This document shows, in pieces, positions 47,062-57,171 of a stretch of 64,000 nucleotides of DNA (positions are counted from its first letter, which is position 1; the number at the start of each line of letters is the position of its first letter). The translations under genes were made by a program, and so were the position numbers. Location of the stretch: positions 807,774-871,773 of the forward strand of contig JXTB01000024.1 of NCBI GenBank assembly GCA_002914805.1. Reading direction: 5' to 3'. The notes below the pieces were generated by a model that worked only from the letters and a program-made list of their open reading frames with translations, ran no database searches and had not been told where the DNA came from. Origin of the DNA: Parasponia andersonii (lineage: Eukaryota > Streptophyta > Magnoliopsida > Rosales > Cannabaceae).

Positions 47062-48930
47062 TATAAAAACCCAATTTTTTTGGAGGTAGAATGGTAATTT
47101 GACCATTTTTAAAAAAAAAATCTTAAATATATATATATATATATATATATATACCCCACTCACCCTCTCTCTCTCACTCACCCAATTCCCCTCTCCCCCT
47201 CTGCTCTTTCTCTTCCTGACTCACGGCTGAAGACCGGGACCAGCCGCTGCCCCGGACGTCGTCTGGCCTGCCAACCAGCCAGCACTGTCTCGCCATGCCA
47301 CCAGCGACCCCCGCCGCCGGTCCCGTGAAGCCACCGTGCTCCCCCGCCAGAAAAATGCCGTTTCTGGCCATTTTGGAGTTTTTGTCACCGGCGACTATTC
47401 CGACTACTATTCGACCCTAAACTGGACTCATTAGATTCATATCGTCGCAAGGATCGTCAAGGTATATATTTCACAATTCCATTTTGCCCGGTTTAAAAGT
47501 TGTCATTTTTGGGTGTTTTTGAGTTTCGAATTTTAGTTTTTAATACGACCGTTAGATTTCGTTTTTGTTGTCATTTTTGGAATACACTCGGAAAATGGAG
47601 AAGTTTGATATATATATATATATATATTGTGTTATTTGGTGATCGATATGAAAATCGAGATCGGACAGTCGAGATTTTGCCTCATTTTGTGTGCCACTGG
47701 TCCTGTGTGGGCCCGGATCTGAATTGGACAAGTCATATGTCTAACATTGCTATTTTGGATGCTAGGAATTTAGTGAAGAGGTCCGTTTGTGGAATTAAAG
47801 CTTCGGTGAGAAGTTAGTTTTTCGTAAGAGGACGATCGAGGGCGTGGGATTAGTTCCTGACCCTCCAAGTGATCATCCAATGGCACCTTGAGCATTCAAT
47901 AGCGTGGTATCACTATTCTAGTGAGGTAGGGATTCGGTTACCTCTCTTTTACGTCATTTTGAATAAAACTTATTTTCTGCAACATATGAGAACAAATGTG
48001 ATTTTAGAACTTTTAAATATCTGTGATGGAATTGAATGATATGATTCATATNNNNNNNNNNNNNNNNNNNNNNNNNNNNNNNNNNNNNNNNNNNNNNNNN
48101 NNNNNNNNNNNNNNNNNNNNNNNNNNNNNNNNNNNNNNNNNNNNNNNNNNNNNNNNNNNNNNNNNNNNNNNNNNNNNNNNNNNNNNNNNNNNNNNNNNNN
48201 NNNNNNNNNNNNNNNNNNNNNNNNNNNNNNNNNNNNNNNNNNNNNNNNNNNNNNNNNNNNNNNNNNNNNNNNNNNNNNNNNNNNNNNNNNNNNNNNNNNN
48301 NNNNNNNNNNNNNNNNNNNNNNNNNNNNNNNNNNNNNNNNNNNNNNNNNNNNNNNNNNNNNNNNNNNNNNNNNNNNNNNNNNNNNNNNNNNNNNNNNNNN
48401 NNNNNNNNNNNNNNNNNNNNNNNNNNNNNNNNNNNNNNNNNNNNNNNNNNNNNNNNNNNNNNNNNNNNNNNNNNNNNNNNNNNNNNNNNNNNNNNNNNNN
48501 NNNNNNNNNNNNNNNNNNNNNNNNNNNNNNNNNNNNNNNNNNNNNNNNNNNNNNNNNATATATGGGACCCTATAGTTCCTAGGGAGCATATTTTTAAGGT
48601 TTTCAGTACTTGGAAATTTTGATTAATTCTGTAAATCAATTTTTGGACTCTCCGACTCAAGATTTATGAACTTCATTTTAATCAACGCTAAAATTTTTAT
48701 CAAATGAAGTTTTCGTACAAATTAACTATGTTTCATCAAATTTTAATTGGCATATCTCTCTTAATAAATTAAACTAAAGATGCACCCCCTTTTATATAGA
48801 ATTTCTAATGAATCAAGGACAAAAATGAAATATCCAAGTACTGAATTTTCGCCGAATTTTGTAAAATTCTTTATTTAATTTATACTCAAAATTACTAAAA
48901 AGTTACGACTTGGGATTTTAGGTCGTGACA
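47062..48930 (+). mobile_element. Solo LTR of the chromovirus family inside the copia RT
   Basis: Begins TATAAAAACCC (the family start is TGTAAAAACCC, so one base changed) and ends GGTCGTGACA, the LTR ends of the chromovirus read in its own direction. The target duplication CCGAG flanks it at 47057-47061 and 48931-48935. Internal similarity includes ggtatatatttcacaattcc and attttgcccggtttaaaagt. It contains a 506-base N gap, so the true length is unknown. Orientation is opposite to the 36.7-45.8 kb copy. Confidence 0.9.
48052..48557. other. Assembly gap (506 N)
   Basis: Run of undetermined bases. Open frames spanning it are artefacts. Confidence 0.99.
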
Positions 48931-50001
48931 CCGAGGGCTTGGTTTGATCGTCTTTCCTAATACTTGATCATTCTTGGTTTTTTTTTTTTTTTTTTTTGTA
49001 GTAAAGCTGACTCGTAGTTTTTTATTTATCATGCTAATGATGTAATAATTCTCCTACTTATATATGCTAATGATATCATTATTGCTAGGAATAATAATCA
49101 TTTCATCACTAAAGTTATCAAACAACTTTCCAGTGAATTTGCAATCAAAGATTTAGGTGATTTACATTATTTTCTTGGAATAAAAGTAAAACCATTCTCA
49201 GGTGGACTTCTACTTTCACAAGGAAAATATGTACGTGACCTTCTTCATCGAGCAAGAATGCTAGAGAGCTCAGCCATTGACACGCCCATGATTCTTAAGG
49301 AAAAACCGAGAAACTTTGATAATGATCCTGTTGATGCAACATCCTTTCGTAGTCTCGTTGGTGCCCTTTAGTATCTCACCTTTACATGACCATACATTAG
49401 TCATGTTTTTAATAAGGTGTGTCAACACTTTAATGAGCCTAAATTTGTTCATTTCCAAGCTGTAAAGAGAATCCTGCGTTACCTAAAAGATACACAACAT
49501 TTCAGCATTCGATTTTTGTCTCTATATGGATTTTGTGATGTGGATTCAGATGGCTACCCCACTACACGACGAAGCACAAATGGCTATTACATCTATCTTG
49601 GAGCCAAATGTATATCCCGGTGCTCTGAAAAGCAACCAACAGTCTCATGCTCAAGCTCCGAATCAAAGTATCATTCCATGACTTCCAGAATTGTAGAACT
49701 CACATGGTTATCTTATTTGCTCTGAGATATTGGTGTTACACTATGCCAACCAGCTCAATTATTCTGTGATAACATGAGTGCTTTACACATGTCGGTGAAT
49801 CCTATGTTCCACGCTCGCTCAAAACATATTGAGCTCGATTATCAAATCGTGAGGGAAAAGGTTGCTATGGGCTTACTTATCACCAGATATGTTTCATTAG
49901 TTTTTCAACTTGCCGATATTTTCACGAAGCTACTCGCAAAGGATCAATTTTCCCATTTTAGGAGCAAGTTGGGCGTACAAGCCATTTCCTTTTCGGATTG
50001 A
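48931..50001 (+). pseudogene. copia reverse transcriptase second half and RNase H
   Basis: The RT resumes with RAWFDRLS. The catalytic motif appears as YANDIIIARNN where YVDD is expected, then SSEFAIKDLGDLHYFLGIKV and QGKYVRDLLHRARM. RNase H spans 49417-50001: FVHFQAVKRILRYLKDTQHF, FCDVDSDGYPTTRRSTNGYY, SCSSSESKYHSM, LFCDNMSALHMSVNPMFHAR, KHIELDYQIVREKVAMG and ADIFTKLLAKDQF. The frame ends at 50001, adjacent to the polypurine tract. Stops interrupt at about 49369 and 49723. Confidence 0.88.
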
Positions 50002-50008
50002 GGGGGCA

Positions 50009-50339
50009 TGTAAAGGGAGAGTTTGAAGATATAATGGCTATTATAATACTAGATGATAAGGAATTAAATATTCCTTAATTTATGGAGACGTATAGCTATT
50101 ATAATACAAGATTAAAATGACTCAAATATTCCTTGATTTATGTACACGTCAATCTTGATTCATGGTTGTATCTTCAAACTTATGGCATATCAATTGAAGT
50201 AATGTCATATCAGCCATTAATATCATATCAATATTAATGTTAGAAATGTGTGAATGATTAGTTTGTATATTTCTATATCATTAGAATATTTCAATATTTA
50301 TTTGTAATTATTCTTTCCGTCTTTTCCCTCAAATGTAAT

Positions 50340-50386
<47 letters not shown>

Positions 50387-50445
50387 ACAATCAATGAAGA
50401 AGTAGCTTCCTGTCAATATCTTTGTTTTATTGATTATAATTTTCA
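50009..50445 (+). repeat. 3' LTR of the copia element
   Basis: 437 bp starting TGTAAAGGGAGAG after the polypurine tract and ending ataattttca. It contains an (AT)n run at about 50341-50382 where the 5' LTR has only a short one, and it matches 32712-32870 plus 33581-33832. Confidence 0.9.
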
Positions 50446-50908
50446 ATAAAAATTATCTTACTTAACCCCACACTAAGCTCCATTCAAGTTGGACTCATCC
50501 ACTGTTAGGAACTTAGGGTTGGTACCAGTACTAACTCCCTAACTTAACAATGTCAATTAACATTTTTTTAGTTATGCATGCATGTTATGGTCTCAACAAT
50601 TAGCTTTTTTTTTTTTAGTGATGCATGTTATCTTCTCAATAGTGGTTATATTTAAGAGCACTACTTTTATATGTGTGATGATCTTGTGTTTTAAAATGAA
50701 ACTACCGATTAGGCATAGAACTCCTAAGCTCAACTAGAGTTGAACTCAATCACTCAATAATTATTAGGGTCGGTCTCAAATGTGCGTCATACGAGAGAGA
50801 GTTTATTTCTAATTAAATTATTAGAATTGTCGATGGATTTGACTAATCATGATCATAGTAATAGACGGCCTTGATATATCAACTTCGACACACGTGATTG
50901 TTACTAGC
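50446..50908. other. Intergenic spacer
   Basis: No gene or repeat structure seen, apart from the target-duplication copy TTACTAGC at 50901-50908. Confidence 0.5.
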
Positions 50909-51752
50909 TAGAGATGCAATTTTGGATTGCGGTCTATGGGCCAGCCTAGGCCTGTCTTGGTACAATGTCAGGACGGACAGCCCTTCTTGATACTATAAAT
51001 GGGTCGGCCTAGACCGTCTACTATTTGTGGGATGGGTTGGGCTATGATATTGTGGCCTGGTCTAGCTCATCAAAACTTATAAGATAGGTTAGACCTGGAC
51101 CAAAACGGGCCAATTCGTAATAGACTAAAGTGGGCTAACCCAATTTGGCTCATCGCAGGCCGGCCTATTTTAGCCATTTTCTTGTATTCTTATATTTTTT
51201 TTGTTATTTTATTATTCTTTTAGTTTTATTTTGTATAATCTTAAAAATTTTATACTATTTTTTACTTATTAAATTAAGGTTTTATATTGTCTCACTAAAT
51301 TTGACTTATAAAATTTTTAACAAAACAATCATAAATAAAATTTTGTTAATAATTACATAACTATAAAGTTCTATCCATATTAGTTTTTCTAATATTATTA
51401 AATACTTTTTATTGTTTATATTAATTAACATTTAAATTAATTTATATTTGTACGTAAAATAGTTAGGATTTCATAAAAAAAATAACTTTAAAATTAAACA
51501 AAATATATATTTTTTTGAAATAGAATAGGTCATTCCATAGTAGACTAGAGTAAGTCGGTCCACGATGAACTATTATAAGTTAGCCCATGAGCTGACCCAT
51601 CCCACATATAATGTGATCCATGGGCTGGGCAGGACCACATTTTTCCTTCCGTGACCGGCCAGGCTAAGTACATGAAAGCAATAGACTGAGCTAACCCGCG
51701 TTAGACTGTCTAAAATGGGCCAGACTGGACGATCTATATTGTTGTATCTCTA
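50909..51752. mobile_element. Non-autonomous hAT-type element, 844 bp
   Basis: TTACTAGC occurs immediately before (50901-50908) and after (51753-51760), an exact 8-bp target duplication as made by hAT transposases. Ends are TAGAGATGCAA and, reverse complemented, TAGAGATACAA. Subterminal regions on both sides are rich in short GGCC-type words (gggcc, ggccggcc) in inverse orientation, while the centre is AT-rich. No transposase frame is present, so it depended on another element. Confidence 0.88.
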
Positions 51753-51760
51753 TTACTAGC

Positions 51761-53913
51761 ATTGTTCAAGTTATTAAACTACTCAATCACTATTAGGGTG
51801 AGTCCCAGCTGAATTGAGGAAGCATGATGATCTGCATTGGTGATCCTTACAATCACTGTAAGTAGGTGAGGCTGTGAATATTCTTCACATTCAGGCACTT
51901 TTCTTGGTTTAAATTCTTCCCTTCTCGTTCCCCATTTTGGCATCCTTTTTTTTTTTTCCCTTTTCCTGCATCGTGTCCACTAAGATTAGCTATAGCTGAC
52001 CAATAAAATGAAACTATTAGGTAGGCAGCCATTAAGGAACCATGTAGTATATGATTAGTAGAAAGTAGTGATGTATAGAATCTAAATTGACCACATTCTC
52101 ATTGTGGTCCTTGCGTACCATACCTATTGACAGGACAAAGCCTTTCAGTATCGGAATAATCGAAATGTATATGGAAATTTCTTTGAGTTCAACAAAATAA
52201 AGATACGGTGGATCATTAATTGTGAAATTGATTTTTTTTCTTTTTTTTTTTTTTTCAAATGCAAAATTTGATTGGTACTTATGCTTTATATTTGTGATGA
52301 TATAGTATGACGTATCTGAGGTGATTGCTATGAGGTTTTTATATTAGTTACTTGGTTTTCCTATTGTCTCCGAGTCTTAGGAATAGAAAAAACCATGAAT
52401 AGATATCCACGTCATATTTGTTTGCATCATTTGAACTTAATGACTACGCGTGCTTTTTTATTTTTTATTTATTTTTCTAATATAATGGAAAATTTTAGCA
52501 AAAAACAAAAAATTCAAGTTAAAGTCTAAAGACTTCAAAAAATATATATACTTATATATAAATTTCCTCAAAAAAATATATATACTTATATATTTTTCCC
52601 GGATTCCTCGGGAATACATGTATATCGTTTGTTCCCAGTCAAATACACCGTCTGAGTTTGTTGAAAACTAATGAATTATTGCATATACTTACATATATCT
52701 ATAATATTTCCTATTTGATTCTTTTCAGATTTTTATTATTAGTCTAATCATAATTTAACTTTCTACGTTATGATATTTATGATACTAGTTTACACGGCTT
52801 AATAGCTTATCAAGATATATAATGAAGCACACGTATATGTATCACCAGATAAATTCCAAGAGATAACTTATTCTTTCCTTTAATTACATGGACATAAATT
52901 TTTTCTTTTTCCAAATTCCAAGGGAAATTAAAGAAAGTAATAATAATAAAAGGTTTAAAATGTTGGCAAGAAAACGCAACCTCTATTGGCTTTTTAATTA
53001 GCATTAAATAAAACAAAAGTCAAAAGAATTTGGAGTTTTTTCCTTTCTTCAAATTTGGACAGAACGAGAGAAAATGAAATAAAAAAGAAAAAAGAAAAAA
53101 TGATACCTAAATAGGTGAAGACATAAACTTGATCCCTCAAGAATTAAAAATAAGAACAAAAATTAAAAGAGCATAAATATTAATGAAGCTTAATGACCTT
53201 CACAATACAATCATTATAAACAAAAAAGAAAATAAAAAAACGGTCTACTACCAAGAAAGAAAGAACTTGTAAAAGCAAGAACAAATATCATAAACAAAAA
53301 ATGTACTTAACAAAATCAAAACCATTTGTCAATAATTTGTTTAGAAAAAATAGCTCGTTGGCAAATAGAAAAAAAAGAAATTGTTTCTCCTACCCATTTC
53401 GAAAAAATTGTTAGAAAATTTGTGCCAAACTAATGTTAATAAACTTACACCAAGAACTTATAAAATTTAATCAAGGTTGTGATTAACTTAGTATAATTAT
53501 AGGACTCAACACACAAAATTTATAAGCGGGGGAACAGAACTAATGGCGTAAAGATGATTTAGTTTAAGACTATTGACTCATTAGTTCTGTTAATTACTCA
53601 TTATGGACAGTGGACATGCAAATTAACGCTACTTGCGCGTGAAAAGCCGCAATCTCTTACTTGACCCCCTGCTCCTTTTCATTATCATTATCATTTTTTT
53701 TTTCAGATTAAATAAAATTACGAAAACAATGCAATTGCGTTCACAAAAAAATTTACTTGTTTTTTATATATTTACCTCTATATTTCTTTATTCCCAATTC
53801 CTATGCCCGGTTTGTTTGGGCAGCAAGAAAAAGAAAAAAAAAAATATTATTCATGCATAAGGACAATGGGACCGCAGAGTCACATGGAGTCTATATTAAT
53901 CGACGCTTCCTAG
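51761..53913. other. Intergenic, AT-rich
   Basis: Poly-T and poly-A runs (for example 51945, 52230, 53695) and a short near-repeat aatatatatacttatatata at about 52540 and 52573. No coding frame or RNA gene was recognised; short frames here look random. Confidence 0.5.
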
Positions 53914-54710
53914 TAGGCTGTCAATTCGTGTGCATGAGTGTATTCATGTACACGTTGTACATGTATAATAGGTGAATGATCAATTCAAACACAATCCGTT
54001 TAATATATAGGTCAAAAATTTTGGCGTAAATATAATCTGTTTATAAATAAGTTGATATGATACGACTCAGCTAACATATTTACTAAATAGGTCATATTAA
54101 CATGTGATTTATAACTTACAAACATAATCCGTTTGATAAAGAGTCTTATAGAAATATGCCTAAATTTTGGGCCAAATTCAAGTAAATATCATTTTTATCA
54201 AATGTTATAGCAAAATATCCGGTATATATATATATATATATTTATATACCAAGTGTAAAATTTTATATACTAAGTATAAAAAATTATAAACCCAGTATAT
54301 TTCAATACAGTAACTGAAATTAGTAGATAACAAGATATGTTATCTACCAAATGTAAAAATATATGTACCTGGACATTTAGTTATAAAATTTAAAAAGTGA
54401 ATACCTACTTAATTAAATTTAAAATATTGGTCATATTCTTAAATTTCTCTTTAAAATAAACGGGTCAGAAATTATGATACAATACGATATGACATGTTTA
54501 TAAATAGATTGACATGACACGACACGACCTGTTTACTAAATAGATTATTTTCGTGTTGGTGGGTTCAATCCGAACACGACTCTTTAATTAAACGGGTCAA
54601 TATCTTTAAACCGAATACGACACGAACACGATTAAACTAAACCCAAACTTGTTAATTTTGTGTGAGTTTCAAATCGTGTTATTGTGTTGTGCTACAAATT
54701 GCCAGCCCTA
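53914..54710. mobile_element. hAT-like non-autonomous element with nested insertion
   Basis: The left end is TAGGCTGTCAATTCGTG and the right end, reverse complemented, TAGGGCTGGCAATTTGT. The TAGGGCTGGCAA form with internal cgacacgaacacg and cgggtca repeats is common for a family of plant hAT elements. Flanks cttcctag and gttcttac agree at 5 of 8 bases, a decayed 8-bp duplication. No coding capacity. Confidence 0.65.
54143..54462. mobile_element. MITE candidate nested in the hAT-like element
   Basis: Inverted arms: left agtaaatatcatttttatca ... caaaatatccggtatatata, and reverse-complemented right agtaggtattcactttttaa ... ctaaatgtccaggtacatat. A microsatellite (AT)n lies at about 54222-54241. 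Edges are approximate. Confidence 0.4.
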
Positions 54711-54792
54711 GTTCTTACTCGTCGACGTGTTTGTTAATTGTTACTGATAAACTCTTTTTTGCGGAAACATTCTTTATAGTGTGCCTTATCAT

Positions 54793-54993
54793 GATGAAAT
54801 GTATTAGCTCAAGCGGTAAGAGCACCTACTACTTAGAATTTCGGTGCTAAGTTTGAGTCACACCGAGGGTTAGCGTGAAAGCTTATTATCCCTAGTGGGT
54901 AGGGTGGAGATTGGATAATAGTAGATATTTTCTTTTAATTTGTAATAAGTAGAAATCATTAGTTAAGGTTCACTTTATTTAAAAAAAAAATAA
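54793..54993 (+). mobile_element. tRNA-derived SINE, about 201 bp
   Basis: An exact 13-bp target duplication TGTGCCTTATCAT lies at 54780-54792 and 54994-55006. The body has TAGCTCAAGCGG at 54805-54816, matching the RNA polymerase III A box (TRGCNNARYNGG), and AGTTTGAGTCA at 54850-54860, close to a B box (GGTTCRANTCC), 34 bp apart. It ends in a run of ten A followed by taa. Head, internal promoter, A tail and long duplication together are diagnostic of a SINE. Confidence 0.9.
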
Positions 54994-55098
54994 TGTGCCT
55001 TATCATATTGTTATGAGTTATAGCCTGTCTCAAAATTGATTCCAAAACTATTTTGTTGTTAGAAAGAGAACCAAACTAATGATACTAATAAGTAATAG

Positions 55099-55480
55099 GG
55101 TGAAATGCAAATAAACAAAAAATATCCTGAATTTTGGATGTCCTGTAATTTAAATATTAAAGTTTGAACTCTACATAAATAATATTTTAAGATTAAGAAT
55201 TTCTGAATATTAATACTCTGAGTTTATTATTTTTGAATAAATTTAACTAGTAAAAGATAATAATATACTTTAAAATTAAGTAGAATAATAAGGACCAATG
55301 TATTTTTAATATAGGATATTATTATTTTTTTATACTAAAATTGGTTAAAAGGTCAGTTTAGAATATTAAGTTTTAGAAATTTTTAAATTTATATTTCATA
55401 ATATTATTTTACAGAATCTAAATTTCAATATTTAAATTATAGAATACCAAAAAATTCAGGATATTTTTTAAAATTTACCA
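55099..55480. mobile_element. Foldback MITE, 382 bp
   Basis: Flanked by TAATAG at 55093-55098 and 55481-55486. The left arm aaaaaatatcctgaatttt (about 55120-55140) and the reverse complement of the right arm, also aaaaaatatcctgaatttt, are identical there. The match goes on towards the centre (tgtaatttaaatattaaagt against tataatttaaatattgaaat). The arms fill nearly the whole element, so the strand would fold into one long hairpin. Superfamily uncertain. Confidence 0.8.
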
Positions 55481-55486
55481 TAATAG

Positions 55487-56608
55487 CACAATTGGAGGTG
55501 GTTTTTGTTTTTGGAACAGGGAATGAGTCTCTACTGGATGGGCTGTTTGACTTTTGTGAGAAGACCCGAAATAAAAAAAAATCTCCGAATCCTTCTAAAC
55601 GAGAAATGATTTATTAAAATGAGAATAAAAGGTGTGAGGGAAATACGGAATAAATAAACATGAAATATTAATTTAAAAAAGAAAAATTAGAGAGAGAAAA
55701 GATGGACGGACCAAGTCAGTCACTGAGAAATAGTCCGAAGACTTGGAAAATTAGAAAATGGGCAACTAAATGAGATCTTTAATACAGTTAGAGAGTTGGT
55801 CTGAATCTAACTAGCCCACTAAGAATATATTATCTTTCCACGTTGCTTCCTCTCCTGATGTTAACGCCCCCCCTTTCGACATCGACATGGGAAAAAATAA
55901 GGTAAGAAAAATAACAAATAATAAAAACCAGTCTAGCTATAATACGACAAATGAAATGCTTATATGAGACTAAAAAAGACGTAAAAAATATTTTAAACGC
56001 ATGAAACTAAAATGTCAGTTCCGTTTGAATGATGCAACCTTTGCTTGTATGCTATAAGGATTCCCCTTAGCGAAATTTAAAAAAAAAAAAATTAAAAAGC
56101 TATATTATTGTGATGATTAACTAGGTATTTGTGTAATTATATTTGGAGCTAAAATTTAGTAATAATATTAAGGAGGAATAAGATCACGCATGATCACTTG
56201 GTAAATAATTGAAAAATTCGCATATGAACGTTTTTTTTTTTTTTTTTACGTTTTTCCGTTGTAACCGTGAGCACGAGCACAAGTAAACCTACTGAGTGAT
56301 TCATATTAGAATTTGTGACATAATTACCTGCTAGATGACTCATTCTTGTTGTTCATCCGAAACTCGAAAAATTAAAAATGTCCGATTGTTTCAAATTTTC
56401 CATTCCTTTTATTGTAATCCCCTAAACTCCCCTAAGCAATAAGTGATTTTTGCATTATCAAATGGCTGTATATGATTGAACAATTGTGTCACCATATTTT
56501 TAACACTAGTGAAATAAGTATTGTAAAGGTGTGGATGCTCTGCTAGAACGTCAAAGACAGATATAACTAGCCAGTAAGTACTGTTGAATGCTTGCAATAT
56601 TATTACTT

Positions 56609-56652
<44 letters not shown>

Positions 56653-57171
56653 GGTCTACTGAATTGGTTCAAAGAAGATACTAGATCCATTTTCCACCCA
56701 TTAGAAAAAAGGATATTTTATATGTAAATTCATATTGAAGGCAGAACTTCAGGACAGTCCTACTATGAATTTTTCAATTTCCTTCCAATATTTTAAAACC
56801 CATTCTGGATTAAATAGTCATTTTCCCTAATTGGGTCATTATCCTGCTTAAGTTTTTCTCACAAAAATATTCAGGAAACTTCTTAAATTTTTTCTGTAAG
56901 CCTGATACCCTTTTTTTTTTTTTTTTTAAGTCAGTCAATCTTCCTTGGTCTAACAAACCTCCCTCAATTGCAAACTCTGCGGCTCTCTCCTCTGACTCAC
57001 TCACCCAACACCCCCCCTCTCTAAATATACACCTCTCCAAACTAAAATTGACACACTAAACCTCTCAAACATACATACATTGAAGCTTGCCCTTAAGCTT
57101 AAAAGGCTCTCTCTCTTACGCTCTCTCTTTCATTTTCATTGCCTTTTAAAGTTTAAACCCTTCCAAACTCA
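55487..57171. other. Intergenic and promoter region of the EXO70 gene
   Basis: AT-rich with poly-A/T runs and an (AT)n at about 56613-56648. Close to the gene are taaatata at about 57021-57028, a candidate TATA box 145 bp before the ATG, and CT repeats (57104-57129) typical of plant leaders. No other gene was seen. Confidence 0.5.

Larger units (their letters stand above)
32712..50445 (+). mobile_element. Ty1/copia retrotransposon split by later insertions
   Basis: LTRs at 32712-33832 and 50009-50445, primer-binding site TGGTATCAAAGCAG at 33833, and domains in copia order: gag, protease, gag-pre-integrase, integrase, RT, RNase H. A polypurine tract (gattgaggggg) precedes the 3' LTR. Coding parts are separated by four insertions: 710 bp in the 5' LTR, a solo LTR at 35377-36242, a 9-kb chromovirus at 36733-45788 and a solo LTR at 47062-48930. 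Without them it is about 5 kb, a usual copia size. No target duplication was found at the outer ends. Confidence 0.92.

Noticed and set aside
47954..48660. Long open frames of about 200 codons across 48 kb on both strands
   Set aside because: They consist almost entirely of undetermined codons from the N gap.
54793..54870. A functional tRNA gene at 54.8 kb
   Set aside because: A and B boxes are present but no cloverleaf can be made, and the 13-bp duplication with A tail shows a SINE.
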